From: Numida meleagris
Lineage: Eukaryota > Chordata > Aves > Galliformes > Numididae
Direction: 5' to 3'
DNA length: 64,000 bases
Assembly: GCF_002078875.1 (NCBI RefSeq)
Contig: NC_034409.1
Span: 102,328,956 to 102,392,955, forward strand
Shown: piece after piece, positions 52,701 through 64,000 of the stretch
Position numbering within the stretch: position 1 is the first letter of the stretch
How the letters are laid out: each line of letters begins with the position of its first letter
Program-made: the position numbers and the translations under genes
Notes under the pieces: generated by a model
The model's database searches: none
What the model was told of the DNA's origin: nothing
What the model saw: only the letters and a program-made list of their open reading frames with translations

Positions 52701-55227
52701 GAAGTAGAGCGTTTCCAGTCCAGAAGATTAACAGAACCTGTCAATGATCCCCAGTGCTTAATTAATTATAGCCATCAATAATGTAAGCACTTCATTTCCT
52801 CCCAGAAAGGTTTCATTCCTCTTTGTAGTTCTTCTGTGTACATTGACAGCCCTCATACATGCACAAACAACTCTGTATAGTGCATATAAATATGTTATTC
52901 TTGTCTAATAGTGCAACTATAGCAAACATAGTTCATCAAGAGTTCAGATCAAGAATAGACAGGTTGGTTATGCTACAAGCTGATGAACATAATTCAGTGT
53001 TCAGCAACATTTCTGAAACAAGCTAATATATAGATTTATCTAAAGCACACTTAAGTGATTACTGAGGGTTACAGTTAAGCTTCTTGACTTCCATCAGGCT
53101 TTTATTATCCAGTAAGGCTGTAGAGCTACCTAACCTCATCTGCAGAGTCTGGCAATGCAGAGTCCAGCAAGCTGTGGATCTGCAGTCCCTCTGCAGCCTA
53201 TCGCCTTGCTCAGAAGTGCTGAGTGAGGCCACACTAACCTCACTCATCCTCTACAAGAAAAATCTCCATCGAGTGTACAACAAATAGGCGGAACATTTGT
53301 TTTGGAAATGTACTTAAGGTAGTGGTTCCATTACATTCTAGGGTATTTTGATTCACTACTGTATTTTAAGTCTACTGGTGTAGCAATAGCTGCTTTGATT
53401 CTGTTTTAATGTAATGGACTGAAGGCAATAGAGCCCTTCCAATAAGTACTAGCTTTAATAACGCTTCCTGCACATCCACTAAAAGCTGAAGGCACATCTC
53501 ATTCCCACTCTCATCAAGAGTGGCACATTCTGCAGTGAGAGGAACATCTGATTGGTGTAGCTTGGGGAGGGATTTCCTCCAGACACATGACCGGCACTGT
53601 ACTTGGAGTGCCAACCTCTAACTCTAGCTTTGAGGCACTCCATGACTGACAGCTGAATTGAAAAGAAAACTGTTTGGTTTTGTTCATCTTCCTCAACATG
53701 CCTGAAATTCACAGCCTGGCAGAAGTGCCAAAGTCTTAATGATATTCTGTGTCTGAGGAAGCCTGACTCCTGGACGCCATGAATGAACTTGAGTTCTGTA
53801 TAATAAAACCCTTCAGTAATAAAATATTAAATACTCCTTTGAGTATTTAATCCATCTAAACTGCTCCAGGCTTTACAAGATATTTGTCACCTCAATGGTT
53901 ATGTGCAGGGAGCAGCCATCCTGAGAGAAATAGAACATGCCAGAAAATATGCAATCTTTCTGTGCTGCTTAATGACAGGACCTCAAAGCAATCCTCTAGA
54001 AAATATCTGGGGGGCATTTTATTGCTTAGTTGACATCAGACTGTTGGAAATATAACAGTGGCAAATTCCCAAGGCAGTATTGATTGTTTTCATAAGGGTT
54101 AGCAGCAGGGTGTACAGTTAGGCTATTACTCGATGCAGTGCAGGGGACCTCCTTTATTTAAATGATTTATTCTGATGGAATAAAAGAGAAGGATAAGTTA
54201 TATTATGACAGCGATGGCCTAAAGATAGACGAAAGGCAAGGCTTGCAGAAAGAGGTAGTAGCTTTTATGAGACTACCTGATACAGTTACAAACAAGCTCT
54301 CACTTTAGAATCCCAAGAAAGATTGCTTCATAATACATCTTTGAACTGGGTTTCCAGTAACTAAGAGATGCAGCAAAGTAAACAAGTCTCAAATTTTTAA
54401 GCATAGGACTTTTTGTTCCATGTTCCTCCATTATGATTTGGGCTTCTCCCTGTACAGAATATACAGGACAGTCCTCCCATGCGTATATAACCCTCACTTT
54501 TTGCCCTCTCAAAAACCCTGCCTCCGGAATGTAAATAAGTACATTGTTAATGTCCACCTTACAAAACAAACCCTAGCACAACAAGTTCCACCATATCCAG
54601 CCCCAACCTTGTGCCCAGCGACAGCACCTGACCTAACATCTCAGCCCACAGCATCATCACCCTATACTCCCACTCTCGCTCCTTTCTCTCTCTCCCCAAA
54701 TCCAGAGTCCTTTATCAAACATCTGTGGTGTTCCCATGACTTCCCCCTTATGAGGCTTCCCAAGGGATTCACCTCTTTTGTGGAACATCCTGGTTGACTT
54801 TCCACAACTGGCAAGCTGAGTGTCCCCTGGGAAAGAGCAGCACAATCCTGCCTGTTGGGTCTGCATAGCTGGCACAGCTCATGTCTCAGTTTAGCTCAGT
54901 TCCTCTTCAAACAGAGGGAGAGAAGGGAATGCAGAGCAGAAGTAAAGCTCTGCCTAGCCAACCAGCTGCCCCTGCACTCACTCTTCCTAGAAGCCATAAA
55001 TGACTTTGGATTTGTACTGGCACAAAGGCCAAAGCAGGAGTATTTTGCAGGAAGTGATTGATTTTTGTCACATGATCTCAGAACATCCTCTCCAGCACTG
55101 TGAACCATTGCAGCCCCAAGGATGCACCCCTGTCACTGCAATTTTGCACACTTATACATCTCCCTGGGGCTGAGGAGTCTCTGTACAGTGACAGCTTACT
55201 GCCTGCAAGGGGTGAGAAATGGACAGG
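49761..55227. other. Claudin intergenic region, CLDN17-proximal part
   Basis: One short CR1 tail at 51.6 kb, a 16-T run near 51,395 and an 11-bp hairpin (53826-53851). No gene recognised; a 125-codon Pro/Ser-rich frame at 54420-54797 has no support. Confidence 0.55.
51641..51720 (-). mobile_element. Short CR1 3' tail
   Basis: ATCATAGAATCATAGAAGCA, then CTTGGGTTGAAAGGCACCTC and CAGTTCCAAC. Only about 80 bp remain. Confidence 0.8.
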
Positions 55228-55466
55228 TGGGAAGGGAAGGGAAGGGAAGGGAAGGGAAGGGAAGGGAAGGGAAGGGAAGGGAAGGGAANNNNNNNNNNNN
55301 NNNNNNNNNNNNNNNNNNNNNNNNNNNNNNNNNNNNNNNNNNNNNNNNNNNNNNNNNNNNNNNNNNNNNNNNNNNNNNNNNNNNNNNNNNNNNNNNNNNN
55401 NNNNNNNNNNNNAAGGGAAGGGAAGGGAAGGGAAGGGAAGGGAAGGGAAGGGAAGGGAAGGGAAGA
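55228..55466 (+). repeat. (GGGAA)n purine array with assembly gap
   Basis: Perfect GGGAA repeats run into 124 N (55289-55412) and resume to about 55466. Visible repeat is about 60 bp on the left and 54 bp on the right; the true length is unknown. Open frames across it are artefacts. Confidence 0.97.
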
Positions 55467-56499
55467 AGGACAGAAAACAGTCTGACATGAAGCCTGACTT
55501 CTAAACTGTAAAATGGAGGAGGAAAGGACCTCAATAAATATGATGCTTTTATGTTGGAATGGACCTCACATTGTGAGGCAGAAAGTTCTATGTGAAAGAT
55601 GATTAAGACTGAAAGATCTGTATCTAGGCAGAAGACCATTGTCTGTGAGGTGAAAATACCTGGAGCACTGGAGGAGTTCTACTCGTCTGTTCCAGATCAC
55701 ATTCTTCTTTATTAATCAGAATGAACAGACTAAAGACATGAATGTGGATGAGGCTTCAAAATTCCTTTGGAAGTGTCTGGAATGTGGATCCCATGGGAAA
55801 GAAAAAGAGAGACTTGTAGAATGTAGGTCTGTGCTCAATTGGATGAATTACTTCACAGAGAAGGTATTTGGTAGAACAGAAGAACAGAAAAGTTAACCAG
55901 CTAGGAAAACATATCAAAGAGGTCAGAAAATGCAAGTGAAAAACGAAACTCAATAAAAGTCAACCCAGGTAATGCTTTACAAAAAGCAAAAGAGAAAAAG
56001 GTGCTATGGGCATACAAATAGAATGGCAAAATAAGAGGCACGCTAGGGTGTATGAGTCTAAGAATGGTATCTAGACTCTCTCTTTGAATTTAGGTTGCAA
56101 CGAGGACATAGAATGAGAACATAACAGAATTGCTGTACTGTATCCAAAGTAGGCAAAACATTTCAAATCTTTATGAGCATAAAATGAAGAAAGACAATAA
56201 TTTCCACTGAAGGAAATTCAATGTGTGCAGTTCCAAATCTGATAGCTAGGACTGTCAGTGTATGTGTCAAATCAGTAGTGATATTGTGTGCCTGGAGAAC
56301 AGTGAAACAAATGAAATGAGTGGGGAGGTAGAAAACCCTGTGCACAACTAGACATCCATTAGCCAGAATATAATTGCATGATATGATTTAAAACCCATTT
56401 TGAAAAAAAAAGTACCTGGAAGTAAATGGGAAATTAAATAAAATGCAGGACAGACATAGCAAAAATGGATTCATTTTTGTTTGATAACATCTTCTATGA

Positions 56500-57260
56500 A
56501 ATAGAAGTTGAGAACATCTGATCCATTTGGATCTTATTAAAGCATCTGACACAGTGGTGGGAAATGAACAGAGACGCTGAAGGACTGGAGAAGAGTAAAA
56601 TTAATGTAATATGGATAGAGAAGCTACCAGTGAGTAACACAACAAAAGGATTTGTTGGAAGAACTACCACATTTCTATTTCTGAATGTTGCCTTCTGTTA
56701 CTGGTGGACCCAAGGATTTCTCTAGGGTGTTATCTTATTACCCTTCAGTATCTGGCAGTAAAAGAGGAACTGCAGTAGGAGATTTGCATTCAACTCCGAG
56801 TTTGTCGATGTACTGTCAATAATTAAGTCCCTCAACACAGGAAAGCTGGTGATCTTGAGGCCTGAAATAATAGAATTGAGTTGCATGTAAAGTATTTGAA
56901 TACAGTATTTACTTTTTTTTTGTCAACAATCTACCCTATGTTATGATAACCTGCAATAATTGTATTCACTGTGTTCAACAGTGACAAGGCTTCCTCTGGG
57001 ACATTTTGTCCAGTTTTGGCCATCAAACTTACTGAAAGAGGTGGGGCAGCCAAGACCAACCAGATAAACAAGAATGAGGAGAGATTTAACATACATGCCA
57101 TTGAGGAAAGAGTTAGAGATTATTAAGTTAAGCAAGAGAGGTTCAAGAGTTCAGACAGTAATGGTCCTGAGAGATGGAGCACTCTGCCTGCTTTAGGGGA
57201 AAGTAGTAGTCTGTTTTCCTTGCCTTCTGCTACTGGGACAGGAAATTATGGAGCAGTCTT
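56500..57260 (+). mobile_element. Very old CR1-like LINE remnant
   Basis: A plus-strand frame reads LDLIKASDTV, like the reverse transcriptase motif around DFSKAFDTV, and further on GHFVQFWPSNLLKEV, like the CR1 segment YCVQFWxxx. Many stops and indels. Weak but ordered similarity, and a younger CR1 in the same orientation follows. Confidence 0.4.
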
Positions 57261-57579
57261 AGCTTGCAATGGGAAGATTTTGTTTAAGCTTCATGAAAAC
57301 TTTTTTTAATGAAAATGGTAATGATAGATTGCTAAAGACTCTGCAGTGTAGCCATCTCTAGAATTTTTTATTGCATAAGCATATTTGGTAACAATTTTGG
57401 GACGGCTATTCATTGAGGAGAGCAATAGGCTGGTTTATGGCTCTCACCTGTTTCACCTATATCTGGGCCTCCTCTCACTAGTGAAAGAAGCTAATGGTGC
57501 TAATGGGACTCTCAGTTGTACCCGGGTAAACTAGTTGGTTAGTAAGACTTCTAATTTTTCAAGCAACAAATATTTAGGA

Positions 57580-57836
57580 CTGCCAAGGGGCAATGGACAG
57601 AAATGAAACACAGGAATTTTCATACAAACACAAGGAAGATCTTATTTACTGTGAGATTGATGGAGCACTGGAACAGGCTGCCCGGAGATGTGGTGGGGTC
57701 TCCTTCTCTAGAGGTATTCGAGACCTGTCTGGATGTTTTCCTGTACGACCTGCTGTAGGGAACCTACTTTAGCACGGGGGTTGATCTCCAGAGTTCTCTT
57801 CCAACCCGTACAATTCTACGATTCTGTGATTCTGTG
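57580..57836 (+). mobile_element. CR1 LINE 3' fragment (CR1-C-like)
   Basis: GGAGCACTGGAACAGGCTGC, GAGACCTGTCTGGATG, GACCTGCTGTAGGGAACCT and the CAATTCTACGATTCTGTGAT end identify a CR1 tail of a different subfamily from the 5.3-kb copy. Confidence 0.9.
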
Positions 57837-58449
57837 GAGACTTAGCAGAAAGATGTTGTGGTTACCAGCTCCACAGGGCAGTGGGATGAGTGGGAGGCAG
57901 CATGGCGTGCAAGGCAGTTGGCTTGTTTCACCAGGGGACTGCTTCATGGTGGAGACACGGGGAAACCCCAAGGGCTGTAAGCAGCCAGACTGCAAAAGGG
58001 AGGAGGAAGTGATTGAGAGGTTCAGTTTAGGTTCTCAACTCTGCTCTGCAATGTAATACTGTGGTAGTGGAAGACATCCCTCTGTAAGGACTGCGGCTAC
58101 TGGCTGGAGTTATCTGCACTGCCCATCCTCCAGCTCAGCAGGAAGGGCGAACTGTGCATCATGCCTCATGCTCAGAAATCCTGCTGTACCTGCTGTGTGG
58201 GGTCTAAGTGTGATCCTTGGTGAAGGTCTCAAATCCCAGATTAAAGTGCTCTGTGCACTAGACACTGGAAATGGGGACAGTAACCTCCAAGCACTGGCCT
58301 TCTGCTGCTGTGTAGGCACCTACCTCTGTTGGTGGCAGTGGCACATGTCTATGTATCTTTATGATGACATAGGAAGGCCATTCATATATTTCACTAATGA
58401 GCTTTCTTGGCTGTAAGACCCAAGATTATGTGACCTCTCGTACTCTACC

Positions 58450-59019
58450 CAGGTCGAGGGAGGTGATTCTGCCCCTCTACTCTCATGAGATCCCACTTGG
58501 AGTATTGCATCCAGTTCTGGAGCCTCCCACACAAGGACATGGAGCTGTTGGAGTGGATTCAGAGGAGGGCCTCAAAGATGATCAGAGGGCTGGAGCACCT
58601 CCCCTATGGGCATAGGCTGAGAGAGCTGGGGCTCTTCAGCCTGGAGAAGAGAAGGCTCCAGGGGGACCTTCTAGTGGCCTTTCAGTACCTGAAGGGGGCC
58701 TGCAAGAAAGCTGGGGAGGGACTTTTTGTAAGGGCAGGTATAGACAAGATGAGGGGAAATGGTTTTAAACTGGAAGAGGGTAGATTTAAACCAGATATGA
58801 GGAAGAAATTCTTTACTGTGAAGGTGGTGAGACACTGGAACCGACATTGGTTTCCCAGAGAGGTTTTGAATGCCCCCTCCCTGGATGCATTCAAGGCCGG
58901 GCTGGATAGGGCTTTGAGCAACCTGGTCCAGAGGGAGGTGTCCCTGCCTATAGCAGGGGGTTGGAACTAGATGATCTTAAATGTCCCTTACAACCCAAAC
59001 CATTCTATGATTCTGTGAT
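58450..59019 (+). mobile_element. CR1 LINE, longest sense fragment
   Basis: Contains a 161-codon open frame (58485-58970) covering the C-terminal part of CR1 reverse transcriptase: SHLEYCIQFWSLPHKDMELL, RLRELGLFSLEKRRLQGDLL, then the 3' block ending ACCATTCTATGATTCTGTGA. An open but 5'-truncated relic; a transposon, not a host gene. Confidence 0.93.
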
Positions 59020-60612
59020 CCCTGCTCCATTTTCTTTATTAGTTTTATTTGAGCAGAAAGCAAGCAGCCTGTAGATAAACCTCACACAAAGGCACCATGT
59101 GTATTCAAAAGCAAGGGGAAGTACAGTGTCTGTTCAGGTCTGCACCTTAAAGAGGCAGACAAATCCTTTATAAGCAGCTGGCCTTACTAGATCTGCGGAT
59201 GTGTGATAACCTCATGCACCAGGTGATTCATTCTCATATAAAAATGTGATACCACTCAAGACAAGAGCTCGGGTGCATCCAGGCTCTCCTGAAAGGATGG
59301 CTCTGCAGCCACCCGTGTGCTTAGCACCTCACTGCCTAGCACTAGTGAGAGCAGTGCCTAGAAGTGCAGGCAGCAGCTCTGCCCTCCAGAACTTCACAAC
59401 AGTTGGAGCAGCAGGAGGCCATTTAGAAACGAAAACTCATTTGCTGAATGACAGAGCAGTGATTGAAATCTTGAGCCTTCACTCACCTGAGTTTAACAGA
59501 GCATTACTCCCCTCTGGCCTGCAAGTTGCGCAGTCATTGCCACAGCAGGGAGGACACTTGGCAGACCTGGCAAGGCTCCACATCCATTTCACACTGCAGG
59601 AATGCATACAGTTGCCCCAGGTGCAGGACAAAGGTGAACAAGCTACCAGCCTTTCCTTCCATTCATGGAGGTAAAGTTTCTTATTTCCCAAATAATTTCT
59701 CTTGTTTGTAAGCAAAAACATGAACTCCAAGTTGCAGAATTCGATATTTGGAAAATGATAGTTGCAGGCAGTGGACTGGTGCTGGGATATATCTCCTTGC
59801 GTGCCACCCTCTGCTCAGACCTCTCAGGGCTCACTCAATGCATAGATCTGAGGGAGGTGAGTTCTATTTAAAAGTGAAACTTTAATTTCAGTGCTCTTGA
59901 AGATATAGTATGCAGGTAAGGTATAATTCAAAGGAAATGGCTGGAGGTACATTACAAGTACTTATGGGGATATGTGTCATACTAAGGTGGATATTTTGCA
60001 GCCCATATAGGATCTCTATTGTGAAATCTTTCAGATTCCTACTCACAGTTCATCAGATCTGTGTTTCTGTTTGTCCTAGGGATACTTTTGGAAATCTTGC
60101 ATCTTCTTTTATGTTTTCACATCATTGTGTGCTTTACCAGGCGCAGATAAAACTATGCAGTGTAGGAGTGGTGTTCAATATTCACAGGGCTTTTACAGAG
60201 ATGTCACACTTATCTCACTTTCCACTGAAGCTTTCCTCAGACAGATAGATTAATACTGTATGAATCACACCATGTTTTGACAGCAGAGATAACTACAGTG
60301 CAGCTGTACATATGAATGTAGTTCTCTAAGTGAAATCTTGCACCTACTTTTTAGAGGGTTAACTTAACAAGTGACTTTATTGCAGACATCATTGTTATAA
60401 ATCCTGGCGTTCCAGCTACAAGTTCCATGTTAGATCCTCCACTCTCCCCCCCAGAAAAGACTGGATGTGGGTATAAATATTAATGAAAGAATACAAAGGA
60501 AATGTAACTACTTACTGCTATGTTACAAAAAAGTTCATGATCATTACACATATACATATTTAGAAATAATTTGCTTAAAAATAAGGAGAAAAAATAAGTT
60601 ACATACACAAGT
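59020..60612. other. Claudin intergenic region, CLDN8-proximal part
   Basis: GC-richer from 59250 to 59680, where a plus-strand frame of 142 codons (GTG-initiated) is open. No similarity recognised and the first ATG in frame is internal. Probably non-coding. Confidence 0.5.
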
Positions 60613-60836
60613 ACATAGTATCATTAAGGCTGAAAAAGACCTCTAAGATCACCTAGTCCAACAGTCAGCCCACCCCCACCATGCCCACTGACCATGTCCC
60701 TCAGTGCCACATCCACACGGCTCTTGAACACCTCCAGGGACGGTGACTCCACCACCTCCCTGGGCAGCCTGTGCCACTGCCTCACCACTCTTTCTGAGAA
60801 GAAATGCTTCCTCATATCCAACCTGAACCTCCCCTG
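60613..60836 (-). mobile_element. CR1 LINE 3' fragment
   Basis: TATCATTAAGGCTGAAAAAG through the conserved tail to CATATCCAACCTGAACCTCC. Very similar to the copies at 5.3 and 63.8 kb. Confidence 0.9.
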
Positions 60837-61224
60837 AACATCTGAATATGCATCTTATAAAGACTATAAAAAGATAGTTTTAGAGAAATGCGCAGATTAT
60901 TATTTTTTTCTAGCTTGCTCAGAGTTGCATTTTATGAAGTGGAGAATTTGATTCTGAATTTTCAAGTAGTAATAGTCTAAGGAATTTACTACAGAATTAC
61001 AGATCACATCATAAACTTTCTATAAAATATTTAAAATAGTCAATCACACTCAAGATCAAAAGTGTTGTTCTCCATTAAACATCAAAAATTGAATTGTGTC
61101 ATCAGTTAAGTCAAAGGCAAAATGCCATTAATTTCCATGGGCCAGGGGTTACAAAATTCTATTAAAAATATTATCACTATTGATTAATTTTGGTCACTCA
61201 TTAAATTAATTTGTATGGAACTAC

Positions 61225-61230
61225 ATTTAT
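61225..61230 (-). terminator. Candidate CLDN8 polyadenylation signal
   Basis: The nearest exact AATAAA I found on the minus strand beyond the CLDN8 stop, giving a 3' UTR of about 960 nt. Variant signals nearer the stop are possible. Weak, motif-only call. Confidence 0.2.
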
Positions 61231-62188
61231 TTTTCAGTAGACTTAGTTTCATTACATAGTTCTTTATCATGGGTACATGATCTTGTTAAAAATATCGTCA
61301 AGCTTGTTCTGGTGTTAACTGTGAGAAAATACTATCACTGTTTATGCTCTTTTGCCTATAAACCATGCTGGTACGAGTGGATCTCAGCAAAAATATGGGC
61401 CTGACTGACCAAAAGATCATTTTTAAAAGATGTATATATCATAACATCCTGTGGCAGGTAGCCAACACAGTGTTTGTGACCTATGCAATATTGCAAAATG
61501 TTGTGAGCTACAAGGAGTTGGCAAGGGAAAACTATCATTTCTAAAGAGAAGGATGTGAATGAGTTTGACCTGTATGGATTACAAAAGAAATAGTAACTTT
61601 CACCAAAATGATGGTGTTTAGGATGAATATAGAGCTATGTTTGTTCTCTAAAATAAGGGGTATTTTTCATGTATTTCAGCTTACCTTCCTCTGATGAATA
61701 AATTCCTCATGAAACTCTCCATCAAACCCACAGTAAATCAATCCCTTAGTGAACGCTTTTCTTTTAAACCCTTGTTATCTTGTCCTTATTCACTGTTATC
61801 CCCTTTCCCAGGAAAGAAAAAAATGGAATTATCTGCTCAGCTCCCCTTTCTTCGCACTAGGCCGGTATTTCATATCACCATGGAACTTTAAGCCCTTCAT
61901 TTCTATTTTACACATAAAATGCAACCCAAAGCAAAACCACACAACCCCAAAGCTATTCCAGGTTACTATGAGATAGTATTAAACAGTCACCTTCCCATGT
62001 GGTACAACTGTCCGTGCTGCAGCATTACCCCAGCAGAGCCCACTGGGGGTTTCTCCAAAATGCAGCCACCACAGCAGCACTTACAGGACAGGAGGCAAAG
62101 GCAACTTTCATTGAAATCCATCCAAACAGACTGAATGCTTAAAAAGATGCTTAAAGAAAAGTAAAAAAAAGGAAAAGGCTGAAGGTAT

Positions 62189-62863
62189 CTAGACATACTG
62201 ACTCTTAGAGTAGGCACTTTCGGTGGTCCTGTGCGAGTGTTGGTTGAGCGGGAGGTGGTGAGGAGGCACAAAGTAGTTGTAGCTCCTGGTTTTCTCACAA
62301 CAGTGGCAAAAGCAGCAGAATACAGCTCCAGCAGCCAACAGGCAGAAGGCAGCCACCCAGCCCAGGTAGAGGGCCTCTCCAAGCTCCCTTTTCTGTGCCA
62401 CATTGACCACGGGGTTGTAGAAGTCCCTGATGATGGTGTTGGCAACCCAGCAGATTGGAACGAGCACAATGGTGCCTGAGAGGATGAAGAGGAGCCCAGA
62501 TGCCAAGAGGATATAGCCCTTGGTTGGCCAGCCGCTCTGCCGGCACCGCGTGCACTTCATTCCAACAGTGGCAACCAGGAAAGCCAGGAAGGAGAGCACC
62601 GATCCAGCACACATCAGCCCCCTGGATGCCTGCAGGTCTGGCGAGAGGGCCAGCACGGAGTCGTAGACCTTGCACTGCATCCTGATGTTGGCTTGCCTGA
62701 TGCAGTGCATCCACAGGCCTTCCCAAATGGTCTCGAACACAATGATGTTGTTTTCGATGAAGGCAGACACCCTCCACTGAGGCATACCTGTGACTGCGAA
62801 TGTCCCAATCATGCCAAGGCCACCGAGGAGCAGCCCGGCAATCTGCAGTGCACCACTGATCAT
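62189..62863 (-). CDS. CLDN8: Claudin-8 tight-junction protein, single coding exon, 224 aa
   Basis: Four-pass tight-junction protein; claudin-8 seals or tunes paracellular ion flow in distal nephron and other epithelia, with claudin-4 as a known partner in mammals. Seen here: TM1 about 8-28; ECL1 with W30, W47, G49-L50-W51, C54, C64 and K65; TM2 about 82-102; K103-C104-T105-R106-C107 after TM2; TM3 about 117-137; ECL2 with W139-V140-A141-N142 and D147-F148-Y149-N150-P151; TM4 about 164-184; Cys-rich juxtamembrane CCFCHCC; tail ending Ser-Gln-Tyr-Val, a PDZ-binding end. [18 protein letters not shown] and ALSPDLQA match CLDN8 closely. The ATG at 62863 is chosen because it aligns with the family N-terminus, has A at -3, and is the first ATG after the predicted start site; the longer open frame to 62911 begins at TTG and reads through a pyrimidine tract. 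Odd: Cys138 replaces the usual Ser before W139. The coding region is much GC-richer than its surroundings. Confidence 0.97.
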   Translation of the reverse strand: MISGALQIAGLLLGGLGMIGTFAVTGMPQWRVSAFIENNIIVFETIWEGLWMHCIRQANIRMQCKVYDSVLALSPDLQASRGLMCAGSVLSFLAFLVATVGMKCTRCRQSGWPTKGYILLASGLLFILSGTIVLVPICWVANTIIRDFYNPVVNVAQKRELGEALYLGWVAAFCLLAAGAVFCCFCHCCEKTRSYNYFVPPHHLPLNQHSHRTTESAYSKSQYV

Positions 62864-63057
62864 GTTGCCTTTGCAAGGTGTGCACCGCGCAGCAGGTTCC
62901 TGAGATGGCAAAAAAAAAAAAAAGAGAATCTATGTCCAAAAGTAGCTGTCCTTTGTGTGAAGAAAGTTCCAGAGTCAGGCTGCACAGCCTTAAATTGGCT
63001 CAAATCTGGCACGCGCTACTAGGGACTTGGCTGCGCCTTCATCGTCTTTATAATTCC
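62864..63057 (-). promoter_or_regulatory. CLDN8: Putative CLDN8 TATA promoter and 5' leader
   Basis: A TATA element (minus ATTATAAAG, 63046-63054) predicts a start near 63,015-63,025 and a leader of about 155 nt. No ATG occurs in that leader before the claudin start. The leader also contains an 14-T run followed by GCCATCTCAG and then exon-like sequence, which resembles a 3' splice site ending at 62900. No good donor is visible between the TATA box and this site, so a spliced form would need a first exon further away. Confidence 0.45.
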
Positions 63058-63219
63058 CCTGCCACCACCGACTCAAAGAGGCAAACCGAGCAATCAAGTG
63101 GAACAACTTTCCAAAGCAATAGACAGGACGGGGTGTGTGTAAACCAGCAGGAGCCTCTTAGGATAAATGCACCTTCTGAGATAGGTATATTCGCATTGAA
63201 GTTGCTTATTTATAAATTT

Positions 63220-63254
63220 AAAAAAAAAAAAGAAAGAAAGAAAGAAAGAAAAAG
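63220..63254. repeat. A-run and (AAAG)n microsatellite
   Basis: Eleven A followed by GAAA repeats, about 160 bp upstream of the CLDN8 TATA box. Confidence 0.9.
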
Positions 63255-63816
63255 CCCTACCCTTAACTCTAGTTGTTGTCTACTTGTTTGTCAGAGTCAA
63301 GGAAATGGACTCTGCAGGTGGAGGCTGTGTGCGCTGGTGCAGTCGGTGAAGCTGTTGCCCTGAACACGCAGTACTTTGCCTCTGACCCCAGCTCAGCTCA
63401 GGTTCCCGCAGCAGCGGTGGCAGTGGGCCAGGAAGAAAGCAGAGCTGCCTGCCCCACCACAGGGCTCCCTCCTGCAAAGTGCTCTTGTTCAGAAGCCTGC
63501 AGAGTGCTGCCGCAACAGGAACAGGGAACAAAGCAAATCAAAGGGACAAAGGGACTCTGAGACTGAAACAGATATCTCCTCGGAGGATAGTCAAAGCTTC
63601 AAAACACCACTGAAGAGTTAGAAAGGAACAATAAGAGACCTCAGACCTGCTAATACCTGTATACACATATAGCTTTATACATATTTATTGCTCTACAGAG
63701 TATATGGGGATAGGCAAACTTCTGGAGATATCCACATGCTTAAATCATCGCACAGAGTTGCGATTTAAACTATGCTGCTCACTGTTTCCCAGTGTAAAAG
63801 TGAGCCCAGCATTTAT

Positions 63817-64000
63817 CATAGAACCACAGAATCATTAAGTCTGGAAAAGACCTCTAAGATCACCTAGTCCAACAGTCAGCCCACCCCTACCGTGCCCACT
63901 GACCGTGTCCCTCAGTGCCACATCCACACGGCTCTTGAACACCTCCAGGGACGGTGACTCCACCACCTCCCTGGGCAGCCTGTGCCACTGCCTCACCGCT
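63817..64000 (-). mobile_element. CR1 LINE 3' fragment, cut by window end
   Basis: ATCATAGAACCACAGAATCA, then the CR1 tail through CTGCCTCACCGCT at the last base. It continues outside the window. Confidence 0.92.

Noticed and set aside
53826..53851. 11-bp hairpin as a terminator or RNA gene
   Set aside because: Isolated AT-rich inverted repeat in intergenic vertebrate DNA; no RNA family is suggested.
55078..55639. Several frames of 88-147 codons on both strands
   Set aside because: They run through the (GGGAA)n repeat and 124 N, so the translations are meaningless.
58485..58970. 161-codon open frame as a host gene
   Set aside because: It is the C-terminal part of CR1 reverse transcriptase in a 5'-truncated transposon.
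59246..59674. 142-codon plus-strand frame as a gene
   Set aside because: Starts at GTG, has no recognised domain, no promoter or splice context; length is within chance for a GC-richer patch.
62864..62911. 16-residue N-terminal extension of CLDN8
   Set aside because: It begins at TTG, is preceded by a T tract and has no counterpart in claudins; the ATG at 62863 fits the family.
62295..62939. 214-codon minus-strand frame overlapping CLDN8
   Set aside because: It is an out-of-frame shadow of the GC-rich claudin coding region and has no family similarity.
62878..63363. 161-codon plus-strand frame across the CLDN8 promoter
   Set aside because: Runs through A tracts and (AAAG)n, antisense to the claudin leader, with low-complexity Lys runs.

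Overview
The window looks like a piece of a bird autosome, most likely chicken or a close galliform. Three things point there: many CR1 LINE fragments with the avian CR1 3' end, copies of the Galluhop-type mariner known from chicken, and two intronless-CDS claudin genes in tandem that match CLDN17 and CLDN8. In other vertebrates these two sit side by side in the same orientation near GRIK1. The species and chromosome are inferences from content; nothing in the sequence states them.

Layout. Positions 1-48,000 are AT-rich intergenic DNA with no confident protein-coding gene. They hold a mariner deletion derivative (1.9-2.5 kb), a second mariner end fused to a CR1 tail (3.0-3.1 kb), two LTRs facing each other tail to tail (7.4-8.7 kb), a series of CR1 fragments (5.3, 13.6, 16.4, 18.3, 19.5, 21.2, 25.8, 27.6, 29.2 kb), and a GC-richer interval on the minus strand at 26.25-26.86 kb. 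That interval has in-frame open segments, good splice sites and a polyadenylation signal, and may be an unannotated gene. From 29.4 to 51.6 kb no transposable element is recognisable. CLDN17 (minus strand, 48,784-49,452) lies in that clean stretch. Positions 51.6-61 kb contain CR1 copies in both orientations and a purine (GGGAA)n array interrupted by 124 N. CLDN8 (minus strand, 62,189-62,863) follows, with a TATA box about 190 bp upstream, and the window ends inside another CR1.

How the genes work together. Both claudins are four-pass tight-junction proteins made from a single coding exon. Both keep the W-GLW-C-C signature in the first extracellular loop and a C-terminal Tyr-Val that binds PDZ domains of ZO proteins. 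Known family roles are paracellular anion permeability for claudin-17 and ion barrier or chloride pathway for claudin-8, in kidney-type epithelia. Same strand, 12.7 kb spacing and shared architecture fit an old tandem duplication.

Most other open reading frames in the window are short, lack support, or are frame shadows and CR1 relics. Repeat boundaries were set by eye and may be off by several bases.
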